Positions 47,828 to 60,300 of a stretch of 64,000 bases of DNA are shown here, piece by piece. Made by a program: the position numbers and the translations under genes. Source of the DNA: Oopsacas minuta (taxonomy: Eukaryota > Porifera > Hexactinellida > Lyssacinosida > Leucopsacidae); NCBI GenBank assembly GCA_024704765.1, contig JAKMXF010000222.1, positions 1,554,400 to 1,618,399 of the forward strand. The letters run 5' to 3'. The notes below the pieces were generated by a model, which did no database searches, was not told where the DNA came from, and was given only the letters and a program-made list of their open reading frames with translations. Position 1 is the first letter of the stretch. Every line of letters starts with the position of its first letter.

Positions 47828-49240
47828 ATGGAATACTCAATTGAAGATTTCAAACGCTCTACAGGAAGAGTTTTTACAACTTCATATGGTCACAAGTATA
47901 TCAAATCCAAAACAAATACGAAATTCACATACCTTAGATGCGTCTTATTTAAGACTTTCAGATGCAAAGCAACTAGTAAACTGCAGTACGATATTGATAG
48001 GATCATATCAATGAATCAACATTATGGTCTAAATGAGTATGAATCATATGCTAACGAGATAAAAGAAAGTGTAAAACTATTGCTAAATGCTCACAATCTA
48101 ATCTCCGACAGATTTTTGATGATGTGAAAAGGAATGATCCATTTGCAAGTGATATTTCGTTCAGAGAAGTTGAATCATCCATGTACCATGCGCGAAGAAT
48201 GTTGCAGCCAAAGATCCCACCTACAGCTTCTGAATTCTGTGCTATGTTGCCTACAACGGCTTTTGGAGACTACTACAAGTTTTCTGTTACATGTGACAAT
48301 CAAACTGCAGTAGTTTTCTTCTCAGATAAAATGAACAATTTCTTAACTGAAGTAACGCATGTCTAATTCGATGGAACATTTTTCACTCTCCCTGTTCAAT
48401 TCTTTCAGTTATGGACGATTTTCGTAGCTGTGGGCAGACACACCTTGCCAGCGATTCATTGTTTGATGACTGCAAAAAGTCAAGATCTCTATGAAGCAAT
48501 TTTGGAAAATGTTAGTGTTGGGGTTCCTCTTTTTCAGCCTTCCTCCTCAATGTCAGACTGGGAACCAGCAGCTAGAATTGCATTTCGCAATGTATATCCA
48601 CAAATGAAAGTTTATGGTTGCTTGTTTCATTTTACTCAGCGTATTTGGGCGAAAACACAAAAACTTGGGCTCAGTCAGGGTTTTAGAAATTCTCATGAAG
48701 TGGCCACATTTATCAGGCAAATGATGGCTATCCCATTTTGCCAGCTTCATTGATTACTCCCATATATAGCTTTCTTCAATGCCTACACTTGAAAATCTTG
48801 AGATGATAAAGCTCGAAAAACTGAAGAAATATTTCCAGAAGCGTTGGCTAACTCATATTACACCAAATGAGCTTTCCATTTTTGACATTAATATAAGTAC
48901 GAATAATGCAGCAGAGAGTTATCACTCCGAACTCAAGTCAATAATAAAGATTGGCCATCTCAGGATATGGAGTTTTATGAAAACGCTAAATGAAATAATA
49001 TAGGATAGCGATAATGAAATTATTGGGCGTTTACGACAAGGAAGAGAAATAACTAGGCCAAGAAAAAAGAAACACATAAAAAATGATGAACATAGAAGTT
49101 TATTCAAACGAAGATTAACTGATGGACTGTATTCACCATGGGAGTTCTTACAAGCAATGGGAAATACTATTGGTAACTTCAAAACCACTGAAGAATTAAT
49201 CTCGAGTGATTCTGAACAGTCCGAAGAAGGCATCAGATAA
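47828..49240 (+). pseudogene. MULE transposase with FLYWCH-like N-terminus, broken
   Basis: The frame starts at 47828 with a degenerate FLYWCH-like zinc module (YLRCVLFKTFRCKA, then QHYGL). It shifts by one base near 48120 and continues through YYKFSVTCDNQTAVVFF. There is an in-frame TAA at 48364 exactly where families read H-x-Q/F-D-G-T-F. The MULE core follows: WTIFVAVGRHTLPAIHCLM, SMSDWEPAARIAFRNVYP and GCLFHFTQRIW. A third frame from about 48779 gives ISTNNAAESYHSELKS, with a further stop near 49001. The enzyme is dead. Confidence 0.85.
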
Positions 49241-49255
49241 ATAATAATACTGAAA

Positions 49256-49384
49256 GTATATGCGCTGTCTGCCTCTTAACCCGTACAACCACATGCTTTT
49301 TCATTCCTTGTAGACATGCTATATTAGTTGTAGCGAACGGATTGAAGAGTTAGGACAACCTTGTCCAATCTGCCGTCTCTATCA
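49256..49384 (+). pseudogene. RING-finger-like remnant 3' of the MULE transposase
   Basis: ICAVCLLTRTTTCFFIPCRH and, one base out of frame, CSERIEELGQPCPICRL give the C-x2-C ... C-x-H ... C ... CPIC pattern of a RING finger. It lies inside the MULE inverted repeats, so it probably formed the C-terminus of the transposase or a second product. Confidence 0.55.
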
Positions 49385-49588
49385 TAGAAGATAGATTCCG
49401 AATCTTCACAGTCTAACCATTTATCCTGTCTTACTAGTATTTTCATCTGTTTTCTCATTATCACTTATTAGAAACAAATATTTAATCACAACCCTCATTC
49501 AATAGTATACACATTATACGTTATATTGATTCGAACTTGTTACAATTCAGAAAATTCTAACTAATGACAACCTTAAAATTCGAACTAA

Positions 49589-50055
49589 AGCAGCGACCCT
49601 GCAAAGATTTACACTTTTACAATTTATACAGCTAATATGTCCATGGTTTACGAAAAGTTTTGGAATATTACAATGTATGGACTATAGCTCAGTTAATATA
49701 TTGGAGTAGCACATTGACTGGAGGCAAAAGTAAGCGGAGACCCTGATTTGGATTTGTAATAATCGAAGTAGTAGTACATAGTAATATAGATTTCCTATAC
49801 CTGCATGAAATATGCCATGTATGTTAGAATACCATTCTTATTGTTAGAAATGGTTACTAACCTAATTTCATGAGTGAAGATAATAAACTAAACATTTTGT
49901 TGAGAATATGTATGAAACATTACATTATAATACGCAGTAGTAAACTAAATAGTTGGTATTAAAATCCAGAATAACCTCAACTGATTATTGCTCAATATAT
50001 ACAAGGACATAGCTCAGGTGAAGTCACAATAAACTGTAGGATTACTACATCCGTA
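49589..50055. other. 3' flank of the GRAF-like gene
   Basis: No gene was recognised; part is probably the 3' untranslated region of the minus-strand RhoGAP gene. Confidence 0.4.
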
Positions 50056-53000
50056 TCAAACTATATATTCTATGTAATTCTCAGGAATCAAACCCCGCTT
50101 TCCATTCAGGTCTGCGAATAGCCATTGGTCCTCATCTGATTTACGAACATTCTCAAATACATCGTATTTTTTAAAACACAATTCATTTTCATTCTCTCCG
50201 TCGCAATCAAATATAGCCCGAGCTTTCTGTCCTTTAGTAGCGTCGTTTGGTGTTGCTTCACTAGATCCAAGGCTCTTCGCTAGCATACCTATGTCTCTGT
50301 GGTCAGGAAGAGGAGATGGGGTCTTGGCCAGGTTGTTAGAGTGATGACAGGGCTTACCGGGAGTAAGAGCGTCAGAGGAGGAGGAGGAGGATGATGTATC
50401 TAGAGTTGCAGTTGGAAGAGACTCTGCCGCCTCCTGGAGTCCACGGGAATTCCTAGCTCCTAGAGGGGCCTTGTCTCTGTGAACAGGTTTCCGTTTAAAC
50501 GGAGAAGAGGCACTAGACACGAGGTCTGATTTAGGAGGGAGGTGTGGCTTATTGTTAGAGTCTAGCATGACTGAATAGGGACGTCCTGCTATAACAGGCT
50601 TACGACTTGGATCAGGGAGAGGGGGAGGCTTGCTGCTAGAGTTCTCAAGTAGTGAAGTCTGAGCTCGTGACGGCTGAGGAGGTCTCGGGGGCATAAAGGA
50701 GAGGGGACGGGTGTTAGGGAAATCAGGAGAAGATTCTCTACCTCCTCGCTCTATAAATAATGTCTGTCTATTCTCTAAGAATCTAGGATGAGGACCAGCC
50801 CTACCTGAACCTCTAAAACTACCACCAGGAATCTGACTATATCTGTTAGTTGAAGGAGTTGACGTAATAGCTCCCGTGTTAGTGATGGTAACAGTACCGT
50901 GTAATATACGCTGATGATCCTCAATGAGCTGCTGCACTATAATATTCTGATACTTTATATTCATGATAGACTGTACAGTCTCGTTACGAGGACGCATTAG
51001 AGTTGGACCAAACACAACTCCTACATTACTAGCTCGCATCATATTCTTATCAGAGTGTTCTGCTACCAGAGCGAAATGAGTGATTAGTAATTTCAGTAAA
51101 TCTTGATTAGACTGAGGGAGATCTCTGATTATTCCTTGTATCTTAAGACTACGTTCATCATAGTTTGGCATTTTAGCGGTAGCAACTATTTCTTCGTGCT
51201 TATTGAATGAAAACAGAGGCTCGGGTAGGGTGTGTGCTAGTAGGTACTTTAGACAGCCTGATACAGTATGAACATCATACTCAGCTTCATCTGAGAAGTC
51301 TATTTTCTCAATCTTCCCTTTATCTACTTCCTTCACTACTTTAGCTATTTTAGCCTGCATACCTGATTTCCTGTATATCCCTTCTTCATCCAATCCTTTC
51401 TCTTCAATTGTAGAAATACACTTGAGAGCAAACTTTATCATCTCTGGGGTAATCTCTAGGTCTAAGGGGAGTGTCTCTAAGTCAAAGTATGTAGGCTCTT
51501 TACCTCCTAGAGCTTCAATCCAAGTCCTGCGGTTACCCTACAATCACATGCAATAACTATTGTATTATAAGTTATATAACATTAAATATAATAATAATAG
51601 GCTTACTTGTGAATCGGCTTGTAAGAGGAATATCCGCTTGTCGTTGGTGATTATCTCAAAACAAAAACGTCTGTCTACTTCATCAGTTTTACAGCGAGTA
51701 CATGATTCCAATTTGGACTTGTACACATCTTTATCTAAAACGTGACCTTTGAACCCAACTGGATTGATAGAATACATATGTACTTCATTCTCAGCTTCAT
51801 GATACTCCACGTAGTGCCTCACCCAGGAGCCCAGCGCTCCCCTCTTCCGCTCAGAGACGTACAGATATCCTCTCGTGATTCCAGGGATAGGAGCTCCCTT
51901 CTCTCGCACTCGCTTCATCAGTTCGTGAGCTTTATCAATAGTTGAGTCGTAAGAATCTCTAGTTAGCTGAATACTGTATTGTAAGTCGTAGCACAGTGGT
52001 GTAAGGTTCTGAGATTCTTCATACGACTACAGATATAAATATATATATAATTGCGTCATCATAGATGTATAATATCATATGAAACATGCCTGATGATAGA
52101 AAGTGAATGTGTCCCGTACTAGTCCTAAGATAGGCTCCATACATTCAAATACTTTCCTCTCATGTACAGCTTGTAAGCACTCTAAGTATTGAAATGCTTG
52201 AGTTTGGTAAGTTTCTTTAATGTTATCCCATTCTTTATCATTTTCTTGTAATACCTGTAGTAATAACAATTCATGTTAGTGTATTGAAAGAGCGTAATCA
52301 TATATAAAGATGGTAATTGACGGGCGTAGGCTCCGGTAGGGTTAGCGAGGCTACTAATTCTACAGTCCCCATAGAGTGTAATAAAGAAAGTGTGTGTATG
52401 GCTCTAACAATCCTGTTACCCCCCATGGCTCCTAGGGCCCTAATAATCCACATCTAGCCTGTAGAGCATAAAATGTGTGAAATTAATGTTAGAAAAGGCC
52501 ATACCACAAGTGCGAATCAGCATCCCACACATATTTCAAGTTGATCGGATTGTTAGATTTCGCAGGATAGTACAGAGGTGGCACATAGATAATTCATCTC
52601 CCTAAATTGTTACAAAATGAGACAATCAGTAGTTTACCTGTTCTTTCTTCTTAATTGTGAGTCCCATTCGTTTGTCCATAGCTCCATAAAACTGGTCTGT
52701 TGTCTTCTCAAAAGCTCGTTTCTGTTCCTTAAGGGGACTGATACAATTCTTTCTAAACCCTTCCAATCCATTACACACCCTATAGGTAATGTTTTCAGTC
52801 AATCTCTCCCTCTGCTCCTCTATCGTACGAATATGCTCAGCGAACTCCATGAGTGAGCTCAATATCTTTTCTTCCATCTCAGATCTCTCTCCCACCGTCT
52901 CAAAACTAAATGCACCTAGTACATCAGCGAAAGCAAGTTGTGCTTTCGAGAATTCTTTTGTTGCATTGATTACTTTCCGTACCTCTTTAACAAGTCCTTT

Positions 53001-53108
53001 AATTGAGTCAGAAGTACACTCTACCTCCTTCTCATAGGCATTCAGTTTCTCTCTGAAATTGGGCGTATCATGATAGCACTCATGGTATTCGATTACCTTG
53101 AGGACCAT
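50056..53108 (-). CDS. GRAF/oligophrenin-type RhoGAP (BAR-PH-RhoGAP-SH3)
   Basis: Four exons join in phase: 52638-53108, 52090-52254, 51607-52026 and 50056-51537, giving about 845 residues (human GRAF1 is a little over 800). The N-terminal 212 residues form a BAR domain (PNFREKLNAYEKE; FTFYHQ). A PH domain follows (GYLYVSERKRGALGSWVRHY; RRFCFEI), then a RhoGAP domain with the arginine finger in EEGIYRKSGM. Next comes a Pro/Ser-rich stretch, and a C-terminal SH3 (KARAIFDCDGENENELCF ... LIPENYIEYI) completes the ARHGAP26/10/42 plan; OPHN1 lacks the SH3. The protein should bind curved membrane and inactivate RhoA/Cdc42 during endocytosis and adhesion turnover. The start at 53108 aligns with the conserved GRAF N-terminus. 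Intron 2 has a GC donor (CAG|GCATGT) instead of GT. All other introns are GT-AG. Confidence 0.93.
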
Positions 53109-53479
53109 TTATAAGCTAAGTATGAAATTTTAGTTTGATTTCTAGCAAATATGTTTGCAGTTTTTACTTAAAAAGAAAACTACTACTCGTATATTTCATT
53201 TTATAAGACGAATTTAGTCCAATTGAGTGTGAACAATTTCAGTTTGAAGCTTCCTTAGAAGTTACGAGCTACGATGCCTACGAAAAGACCCCCAATAATA
53301 TAGATATTATGAACACAAATTCCGTTCATTTTCGTAGATGAACTCGCTTAATAGGAAAATGAGAGGTTAATTCAGAGGTATAGAGTAGTCCACTATTAAT
53401 TGAATGGGGTGCTGCATTTGTATTGGAGTAAGAATTTGTCAAAGTAATCATGGATAGACCCCCGAGGATGTATGCCTAG
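53109..53479. other. 5' flank of the GRAF-like gene
   Basis: The upstream region of the minus-strand RhoGAP gene is AT-rich. No promoter motif can be assigned. Confidence 0.4.
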
Positions 53480-53624
53480 CACCACTACCACCACCACCAC
53501 TACCACCACCACCACCACCACCACCACCACCACCACCACCACCACCACCACCACCACCACCACCACCACACCACCACCCACCACCACCACCACCACCACC
53601 ACCACCACCACCACCACCACCACC
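53480..53624. repeat. (CCA)n / (TGG)n microsatellite
   Basis: About 48 CCA-type triplets run with a few interruptions (CTACCA, ACACCACCCA). It lies about 400 bp upstream of the RhoGAP start codon. Open frames on the minus strand here are only translations of the repeat. Confidence 0.95.
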
Positions 53625-54229
53625 TGAACCAATTATGGCATTAAGCAGCTGTTTTGACATATATATCGGAATCCGGAATAATATCCCTGAGTAGACAATT
53701 CAGACAAATAACGAGCAGTCGGTGTAAACTCGTCAGTTCATGACTTATTTATTCATTCAATATATTAGGATAGAATATCAAATATGTAGGAAACTATAAT
53801 GTCAATTCTCCTATAGTGATTCATTATACTTCTATTTTTCAGCTAATATAATCTTAGAGAGAAGTTACAGAATAATTCCAGCTAAATTAGCTATAAAATT
53901 GAAGATCTAATTATTGACAAGGTTTCATAATTATAAATACTATAATGACCATATTAACAGTTGTTTGGACTGGTCAGACAAGTCATAATTATTTAAAGTA
54001 TAGTAAGTCATAGACTATGAGCAAATATACCATTTTATTCAAAAAAAGGATAACTACATGACATTAGGTCAGTAGGTTCGCGGACAAGCATTGTACACAG
54101 TACATACAGCTCAACTTGATATGCTTAATCGATTCAGAATACTTGAATACTCCAAATAGCAGTTAAGAGCAAGTTTATATGATTGTTGTGAAAATAAACA
54201 GATAATATATTTACATTAATTAACTAATA
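53625..54229. other. AT-rich spacer before the pogo transposon
   Basis: Contains a short copy of the dispersed repeat near 54120-54190 (GATTCAGAATACTTGAATAC, AAGAGCAAGTTTATATGATT). No gene was seen. Confidence 0.4.
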
Positions 54230-54370
54230 CAGTGGATTCCGCTTAATGTGGGCACATCGGTCCAGCACGTTTCGTCCACATTAAGCGGCTGCCCAGATTA
54301 TCCGAAGTTTAATCAATCCATGATTTCATTAATAACCATTCTAGAGTTACCGTCCTTTAGCATTCATAGA

Positions 54371-55913
54371 ATGTCGAAGCGAACGGACTTGCTTATTTCA
54401 GAGAAGATAGCTCTCCTGAAGAAATTCCGTTCCCAACCTCGGGGAACAAGCCAGAGAAAGTTATGCGAGCTCTTCGGGGTGCCAAAGTCCACCGTTTCGA
54501 AGTTACTGAATGAAGAAACTTTGCTAACAGAACGATGGACACTAGAGCAGGCAAGTCTTGGGAAACGGAAGAGAGATAGAAAGGATCCAGAGGTCGAGGA
54601 GGCATTGAATCTTTGGTTTAGTGCTGTTCTCACCAAAGGCATTAGAATCAGTGGACCAATTTTGAAAAATAAAGCCGAGGAACTCGCTCAAATGCTAGGC
54701 AGGTCGGATTTCGAAGCAACTGATGGCTGGTTGTCGCGCTGGAAAAAAAGGCACACGATAAAATATAAGCGAGCCCATGGTGAGAAGGGTAGTGCTGATA
54801 CGGTGGAAGCTGAAAAGTGGATGTCTATTGTTTTTCTCAGCTCTTGCGCTAGTATAAGCCCGACGATATTTACAATGCGGACGAGACGGGGTTGTACTAC
54901 CGAGCAACTCCAGATGGCTCGTTATGTTACGCTTACCAACAGCTCAGTGGTTCAAAGAAGGCTATGGACCGTGTAACAATCCTGTGCTGTGCAAACATGT
55001 CCGGCAATGACAAAGTTAAGCTACTCGTGATCGGGAAGAGCAAGAAACCTCGTTGCTTCAAGGGCATAGATATGGATACGCTGCCAGTCAGTTACCGTGC
55101 GAATAAGAATGCGTGGATGACAAGTTTGTTGTTTGAAGAGTGGATCACTAGGTGGGATTCTGCTTTAGGAAAGCAATCACGCAAAATCCTTCTTCTAGTG
55201 GACAACTGCACAGCGCATCCAGCTCTTGACACGCTGAAGAATATTCGCTTGGAATTCTTGCCACCAAACACCACCTCACTAATACAGCCAATGGACCAAG
55301 GCATAATTAAGAACATCAAGGGTCATTATAGAAAAGAGTTAGTGCAGATGACCATTACCGCTATCGAAGACAACCTGCTAAGTACATCTTGCACGGCCAC
55401 AGAAGTAAGTGCAAAAATAACCGTCTTAGATGCTATTCGTGTTGTAGCCAAGAGCTGGCGACAGGTGAAGACCCAGACTATAGCCAACTGCTTCCGTAAA
55501 GGTGGCTTTTGGGTGACGGCATCTGAAGAGGGTACAGAAAAAAATCTAGCTTCGCAGGAGAGCAACGAGGAGCAAGCCTTGCCAAAAGTCGTAATGGCGA
55601 CAGCTACCTCCTGATAGATGAAGATATGAAATGTTACAATGAGGACGGCACTCTTGAAGATGACATCGTTAAGACACTCTCAAACAAGCGCCTTTGCCTA
55701 GAGGACGGCAGCGACAGTGACTCTGATAATGACACAGTAGTAAGAATAAGTAACGTGGCAGCCAAGCGCTCCATACAGGTTTTGCAGCAGTACTTCGTCG
55801 AGCAGGGTTTCAGCGATACACTTCATGCTAGTCTGGATATGTGTGCTGACGAAGTTTTTTCGAATGCTGCTTCTAAAATGGCACAAACTACCCTGGACCC
55901 GTTCTTGGCGTAG
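54371..55913 (+). pseudogene. Tigger/pogo transposase (CENP-B-like), frameshifted
   Basis: From the ATG at 54371: CENP-B-type helix-turn-helix (SQRKLCELFGVPKSTVSKLL), a second DNA-binding domain (FEATDGWLSRWKKRH), and the catalytic domain with YNADETGLYY (first Asp), ILLLVDNCTAHP (second) and LIQPMDQGII (third), the DDD triad of the group. One frameshift plus a stop at about 54845-54865 splits the DNA-binding half from the catalytic half. A second disruption near 55615 separates an acidic C-terminal tail (SDSDSDND). Only a few changes have accumulated, so the copy is fairly young. Confidence 0.93.
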
Positions 55914-55959
55914 TTATAGATTATACAAATCAACTTTTGTTCCACGTATTTAGCATATA

Positions 55960-56083
55960 CAGTCGACTCCGCTTAATCGGGTCACTTTGGTTCAGAGCAT
56001 TTTGACCCGATTAAGCGGAATAAATTAATACTATTCTATGGTTTTGTTCTTGGCCAAGTGACCTGATTAAGCGGAGTCGATTG
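55960..56083. mobile_element. pogo-type MITE nested in the pogo transposon
   Basis: Termini CAGTCGACTCCGCTTAATCG and the reverse complement (one mismatch) are flanked by TA at 55958-55959 and 56084-56085. It lies after the transposase gene of the host element, within its 3' non-coding part. Confidence 0.9.
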
Positions 56084-56244
56084 TAATTCAACTTCAATCT
56101 ATGATATTTAGAATTGGTTTGTCCACATTAACCGAATTATTGCCCATATTAACCGTAGTAATATAGTACACGTAATATAGAAATGAATCCGTCCCTGGTA
56201 AAATGCCCACATTAACCGGTGCCCACATTAAGCGGAATCCACTG

Positions 56245-57363
56245 TATCTACAAGTATGATAGGATTGATAACTCAAATTTAATATTTAAAAAAGCTGAAA
56301 TAAAATTCAAAACGGGGACAGACTGCTACAAAATTTATTCAACAATACTGTTGTTAACAATTCAATTCAGACTAGGAATTCAGTACACAAAACTAACTGG
56401 CTGAAGATATTAAAGAGAATGAAGTATAATTATTATTATAATGTTATACGCAGAAAGCTACAGTAATGTATACAGAAATATCTCTACTTAAACAATCCCT
56501 TATAACTAGCTCATGATGTCTCTCCTAAATCCAATTACAAAACTCATAATCTAGTACTATGTCCTTACAGTAAAACTAAATTAAATACTTGCACATGTCA
56601 TGCATTACAGCACATTACAGCAAATATGTGAATTAGTCCATATCTTACCTTCAACTTGGGACCATGGTTAGTTCTGGGAGCAAAAGTGTGTCCTGATGGC
56701 CATATATAATATCTTGGCAATTGGTTACGTTCATACATACCTCATTTGTGGTATTAATTTATGTTTAACTTAATATATGAACAATTATAATTATGAATAC
56801 AAGTCAGTGACCAATTGAACTCGGCAGTGAATAAGAAAGTTGTACATATTCCAAATCAGTTCGCAGTAACAAAGCCTTTTAAATTCAGTGATTACAAAAG
56901 AAAGAAATTTACTCGGAGGCCAATTTACCATTACAAACCTTTGCAATCAATGAATGAAGAAGCTAAATTCAAGATAATACTTGAAAGCAAATAATTAAAC
57001 TTTTGTGACAAGAACACGTAAGAATAGCAATGTCAATATGTTCCAAATTTATAGTCAAGGTAATTAGGTCTAACATTCATTAAATGAATAGGAATATAAA
57101 ACGAATATACTCAAACAATAGAAAAAGGGTACATATATGTATTTGCCGGCGAAATGCGTTCTCAAGTTATGATTTTCGCTTCAATATGTACGCGTATTAT
57201 ATAATCCAAAATACACAGAACACTTCATGATATATCCATCATATAGTAACAGTAAATACAAGCAGAGCGAATATTCTTGTTGCAAACACACTCCTACATG
57301 ATTGCAATAAAAACTTGTTAAAATCTTTAGATAACAAATAAACAGTTTATTAACAATATGTAA
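56245..57363. other. 3' flank of the ATP7-like gene
   Basis: AT-rich, no gene recognised. The part nearest 57363 is probably the 3' untranslated region of the copper pump gene. Confidence 0.4.
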
Positions 57364-60300
57364 TCATGGTTCATGTTGAAGAGTAGCTTTATCGACTTCA
57401 AATGTAGCATCATATTCATCAGTTGAGTTATGTAAAGTCCCATGCCTATAAAATTAACAAATTTATAAGTAGCATTATTTATACTTTACTCAAAAATATG
57501 TAGTAAGATGTAGATAGTAGATTCAACTGAAATACCTGACAATTTTATCCCATTGGAGTTTATATTTGGGTTTCCTATACAACTTCAGCAAGAGAGAGGA
57601 GCAGACTACAGTGAGAGAGGAAAATATCATCGCAGCAGCTGCCATCCATGGCTCCATCATAATTCCAATAGGATAGAGAATACCTACGTAATTAATAAAC
57701 AGTTATAGGAGCTGCAATATAATCATTTAGTATATTAGTTAAGTCTTACCAGCAGCAACAGGTATGGAAATATAGTTGTATAAAGTAGCCCAGATGAAGT
57801 TTAGATATATTCTCCTTACAGTAGTACGAGAGAGGTCTACTGCTGTTGCTACATCTAGCAGGTTATTCTACATACAAATACAGAGATTAATGTATATAAT
57901 TGTAGTAGTGAGGGAGTTCAACAAAATTTACAATAAATAGAAAATATTTCACCATATAGTGAGACTTAATAAAAAATAGCAATCAAGTTACCTTAACAAG
58001 TATTATGTCAGCAGTTTCCATCGCGATATCAGTACCAGATCCAATAGCAATTCCTACGTCAGCTTGAGCGAGAGCTGGTGAGTCATTGATCCCGTCTCCC
58101 ACCATGCAAACTACATTGCCAGCTCTCTGTAACGACCTGATACACTCTTTCTTGTGGGAGGGGAGCACCTCAGCTATCACATCTTTCTCCTGGATTCCAA
58201 CTTGCTTAGCTATTACCTTAGCTGTTACTTTATTATCTCCAGTTAATAGCAATACCTATACAGAATACACTCAATATACGTGTAGTCAATTTCGATACAA
58301 AAGAACTTCTGAAGCGAGGGACCAGATCTTTGGAGCCTATTCCCCGACTCAGGAGGTTCCACTGTACATATATGTTAACATCATCATGCATTATATCGTC
58401 AGAAATACGGAATAATAAAGCAGTCTGAAGATCTGTCCTTATGTAAAATTTGTTAATTGTATTTAACTAAGGCTTCAGCACTGTTCAGGTTATCGAAGTG
58501 TCAGATAATCGAGGTCTACCAAATATGAAAAATTAATTATTTAATGAACCTGCTTCCTCAAGTGTTTTATAATTTCTACTGCCTGTTTCGCATCAGGTTT
58601 GATTGGGTCATGTATAGCCAGTGATGCTACCAACTGAGAGTCAATAGCAACAAATACGAGGGTATTCCCTTCTCGCTCCAAGTGGGTGAGATCTTGACCT
58701 ACTAGCATGGAGATAGGAACCTGGTTCCTATTCATGATCTCTCTGTTACCAACAATTACAGTATATTCCTCTTTGCAGTTAACTAAATAAATGAAATGTA
58801 TATATCATTGTCTATATGATGATCAGTGGAGTTCCTTAATAACAAATTATCATAATATGAAGGAAAATTCATGCAAAATATGATTCGCTAATAGATTAAC
58901 TCCACTGTAATCTTGCTTATGTAAACTTACAAAATCTAGTTTGTCCAATAGTGCTGATTGTAGCTTTAAGTCCTAATCCCGGGTAGAGTTCAAACTCTAG
59001 ACAGCGTCCATACTTTTGTAACTTCAATTCATCTTTGGCATAGTTGAGAATAGCCCGTGCTAGAGGATGTTCACTCCCAGCCTCAGCAGATGCAAGAAGC
59101 CATATGATCAGCTCCTTCGAGAACTCCTCTAGTGATACTAACAGACTCATCTGGGCTACTACCGGTCTCCCACAGGTCAATGTACCAGTCTTGTCGAATA
59201 CAATTATTTTTGTTTGACGCATCTTTTCAAGGGGCTGTCCTCCCTTAATTAGGATCCCCATAGATGCTCCAATACCTGTCCCCATAATAACAGCTGTAGG
59301 AGTAGCAAGACCTAGTGCACAGGGACAGGCTACTGCCAAGACTGATATAGTGAACTGTAGTGCATATGATACGTCATAGAGACAGTCTGTGTACTGTCCT
59401 AAAAAGCAGAATGTATAGCAAAGAACCGTAAATACAAGTGTGATTAATTTGTAACTTTTTAGAAATTCATTAGGAAAACACAACTATCCCACCCCTCGGG
59501 ATTCATCCCCATGATGTATACATTTATACGGCTAGGTCGTATTTGACCATAGATTATGAATTATTCGAATTATGAATTAAATATAGGTATCAAATGAATT
59601 AGTTGAGGAAGCAGCTAAATCGTGGGCGTAGCGGAGAAATTTTATTTTGGGGGTACACAGAATTTGTAGTTCACAAATATTCGGTGGCCTTATTCAAAAT
59701 TTGGGGCTACTGATAAGGTTTTTGGGAGGCAGGCCCCCAAACTACGCCCATGAGCTAAACAGACTTTCACAAAATTATTTGTTATTTCCCCAGTGCGAAC
59801 AAAAACACCTATATTCTTATCATATTGATCCAATTTGATAAGATTTTCAGGAATTTGAGAACCCCTAATTAGGTTTTACCCACACAAGATATTTGCAAAC
59901 ATTCTGTAAATACAGAAAAACCTGTAATATTTTTTACAATAAACTCGAATAAGTAGTACGTAGACTACGTACCATTCGAGTATATGTCTTATCTGGATAG
60001 GGATTGTACTAAATGAATGGGATTATTTTTAAGGATATATGTACGAAGTAGTACGGATTAACCGAGTGTACGCCTTATCCGATTCCTACTGTGAATTAGT
60101 AAACTTAGATATACGGTATAGTATAAGTTAGTTTATATACAAAATTTACTATGTATATATACCTGCAGTATTGTTTAAATGTGTTCCATTAATGTGTGTC
60201 AGATTACGATTGCATAAGAATCTCCATTGAAATTTTTCAGCTAGAAGTATGAGAGTAATCCAGAAGGTGAATGTCAGGAAAGATAGAGATATTACTATAG

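Larger units (their letters stand above)
47584..49588 (+). mobile_element. Mutator-like element (MULE), decayed
   Basis: A 45-bp perfect inverted repeat, starting TTAGTTCGAATTTTAAGGTT at 47584-47628, matches 49544-49588. Similarity continues inward to about 60 bp with mismatches. A diverged extension outward to CTGCA-like ends is possible, so the true ends may lie some 20 bp further out. I could not find a clean 9-bp target duplication. Confidence 0.8.
54230..56244 (+). mobile_element. pogo/Tigger DNA transposon, complete ends
   Basis: Perfect 25-bp inverted termini starting CAGTGGATTCCGCTTAATGT lie at 54230-54254 and 56220-56244, flanked by TA at 54228-54229 and 56245-56246. The total is 2015 bp, including a nested 124-bp MITE at 55960-56083. 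It carries one transposase gene on the plus strand with a few inactivating changes. Confidence 0.95.

Noticed and set aside
49680-49760. A possible tRNA or tRNA-derived SINE (TATAGCTCAGTTAATATATT)
   Set aside because: The segment recalls an A box, but no B box and no cloverleaf pairing could be found.
53396-53660. Gly-rich or Val-rich proteins on the minus strand
   Set aside because: They are translations of the CCA/TGG microsatellite and have no flanking coding signal.
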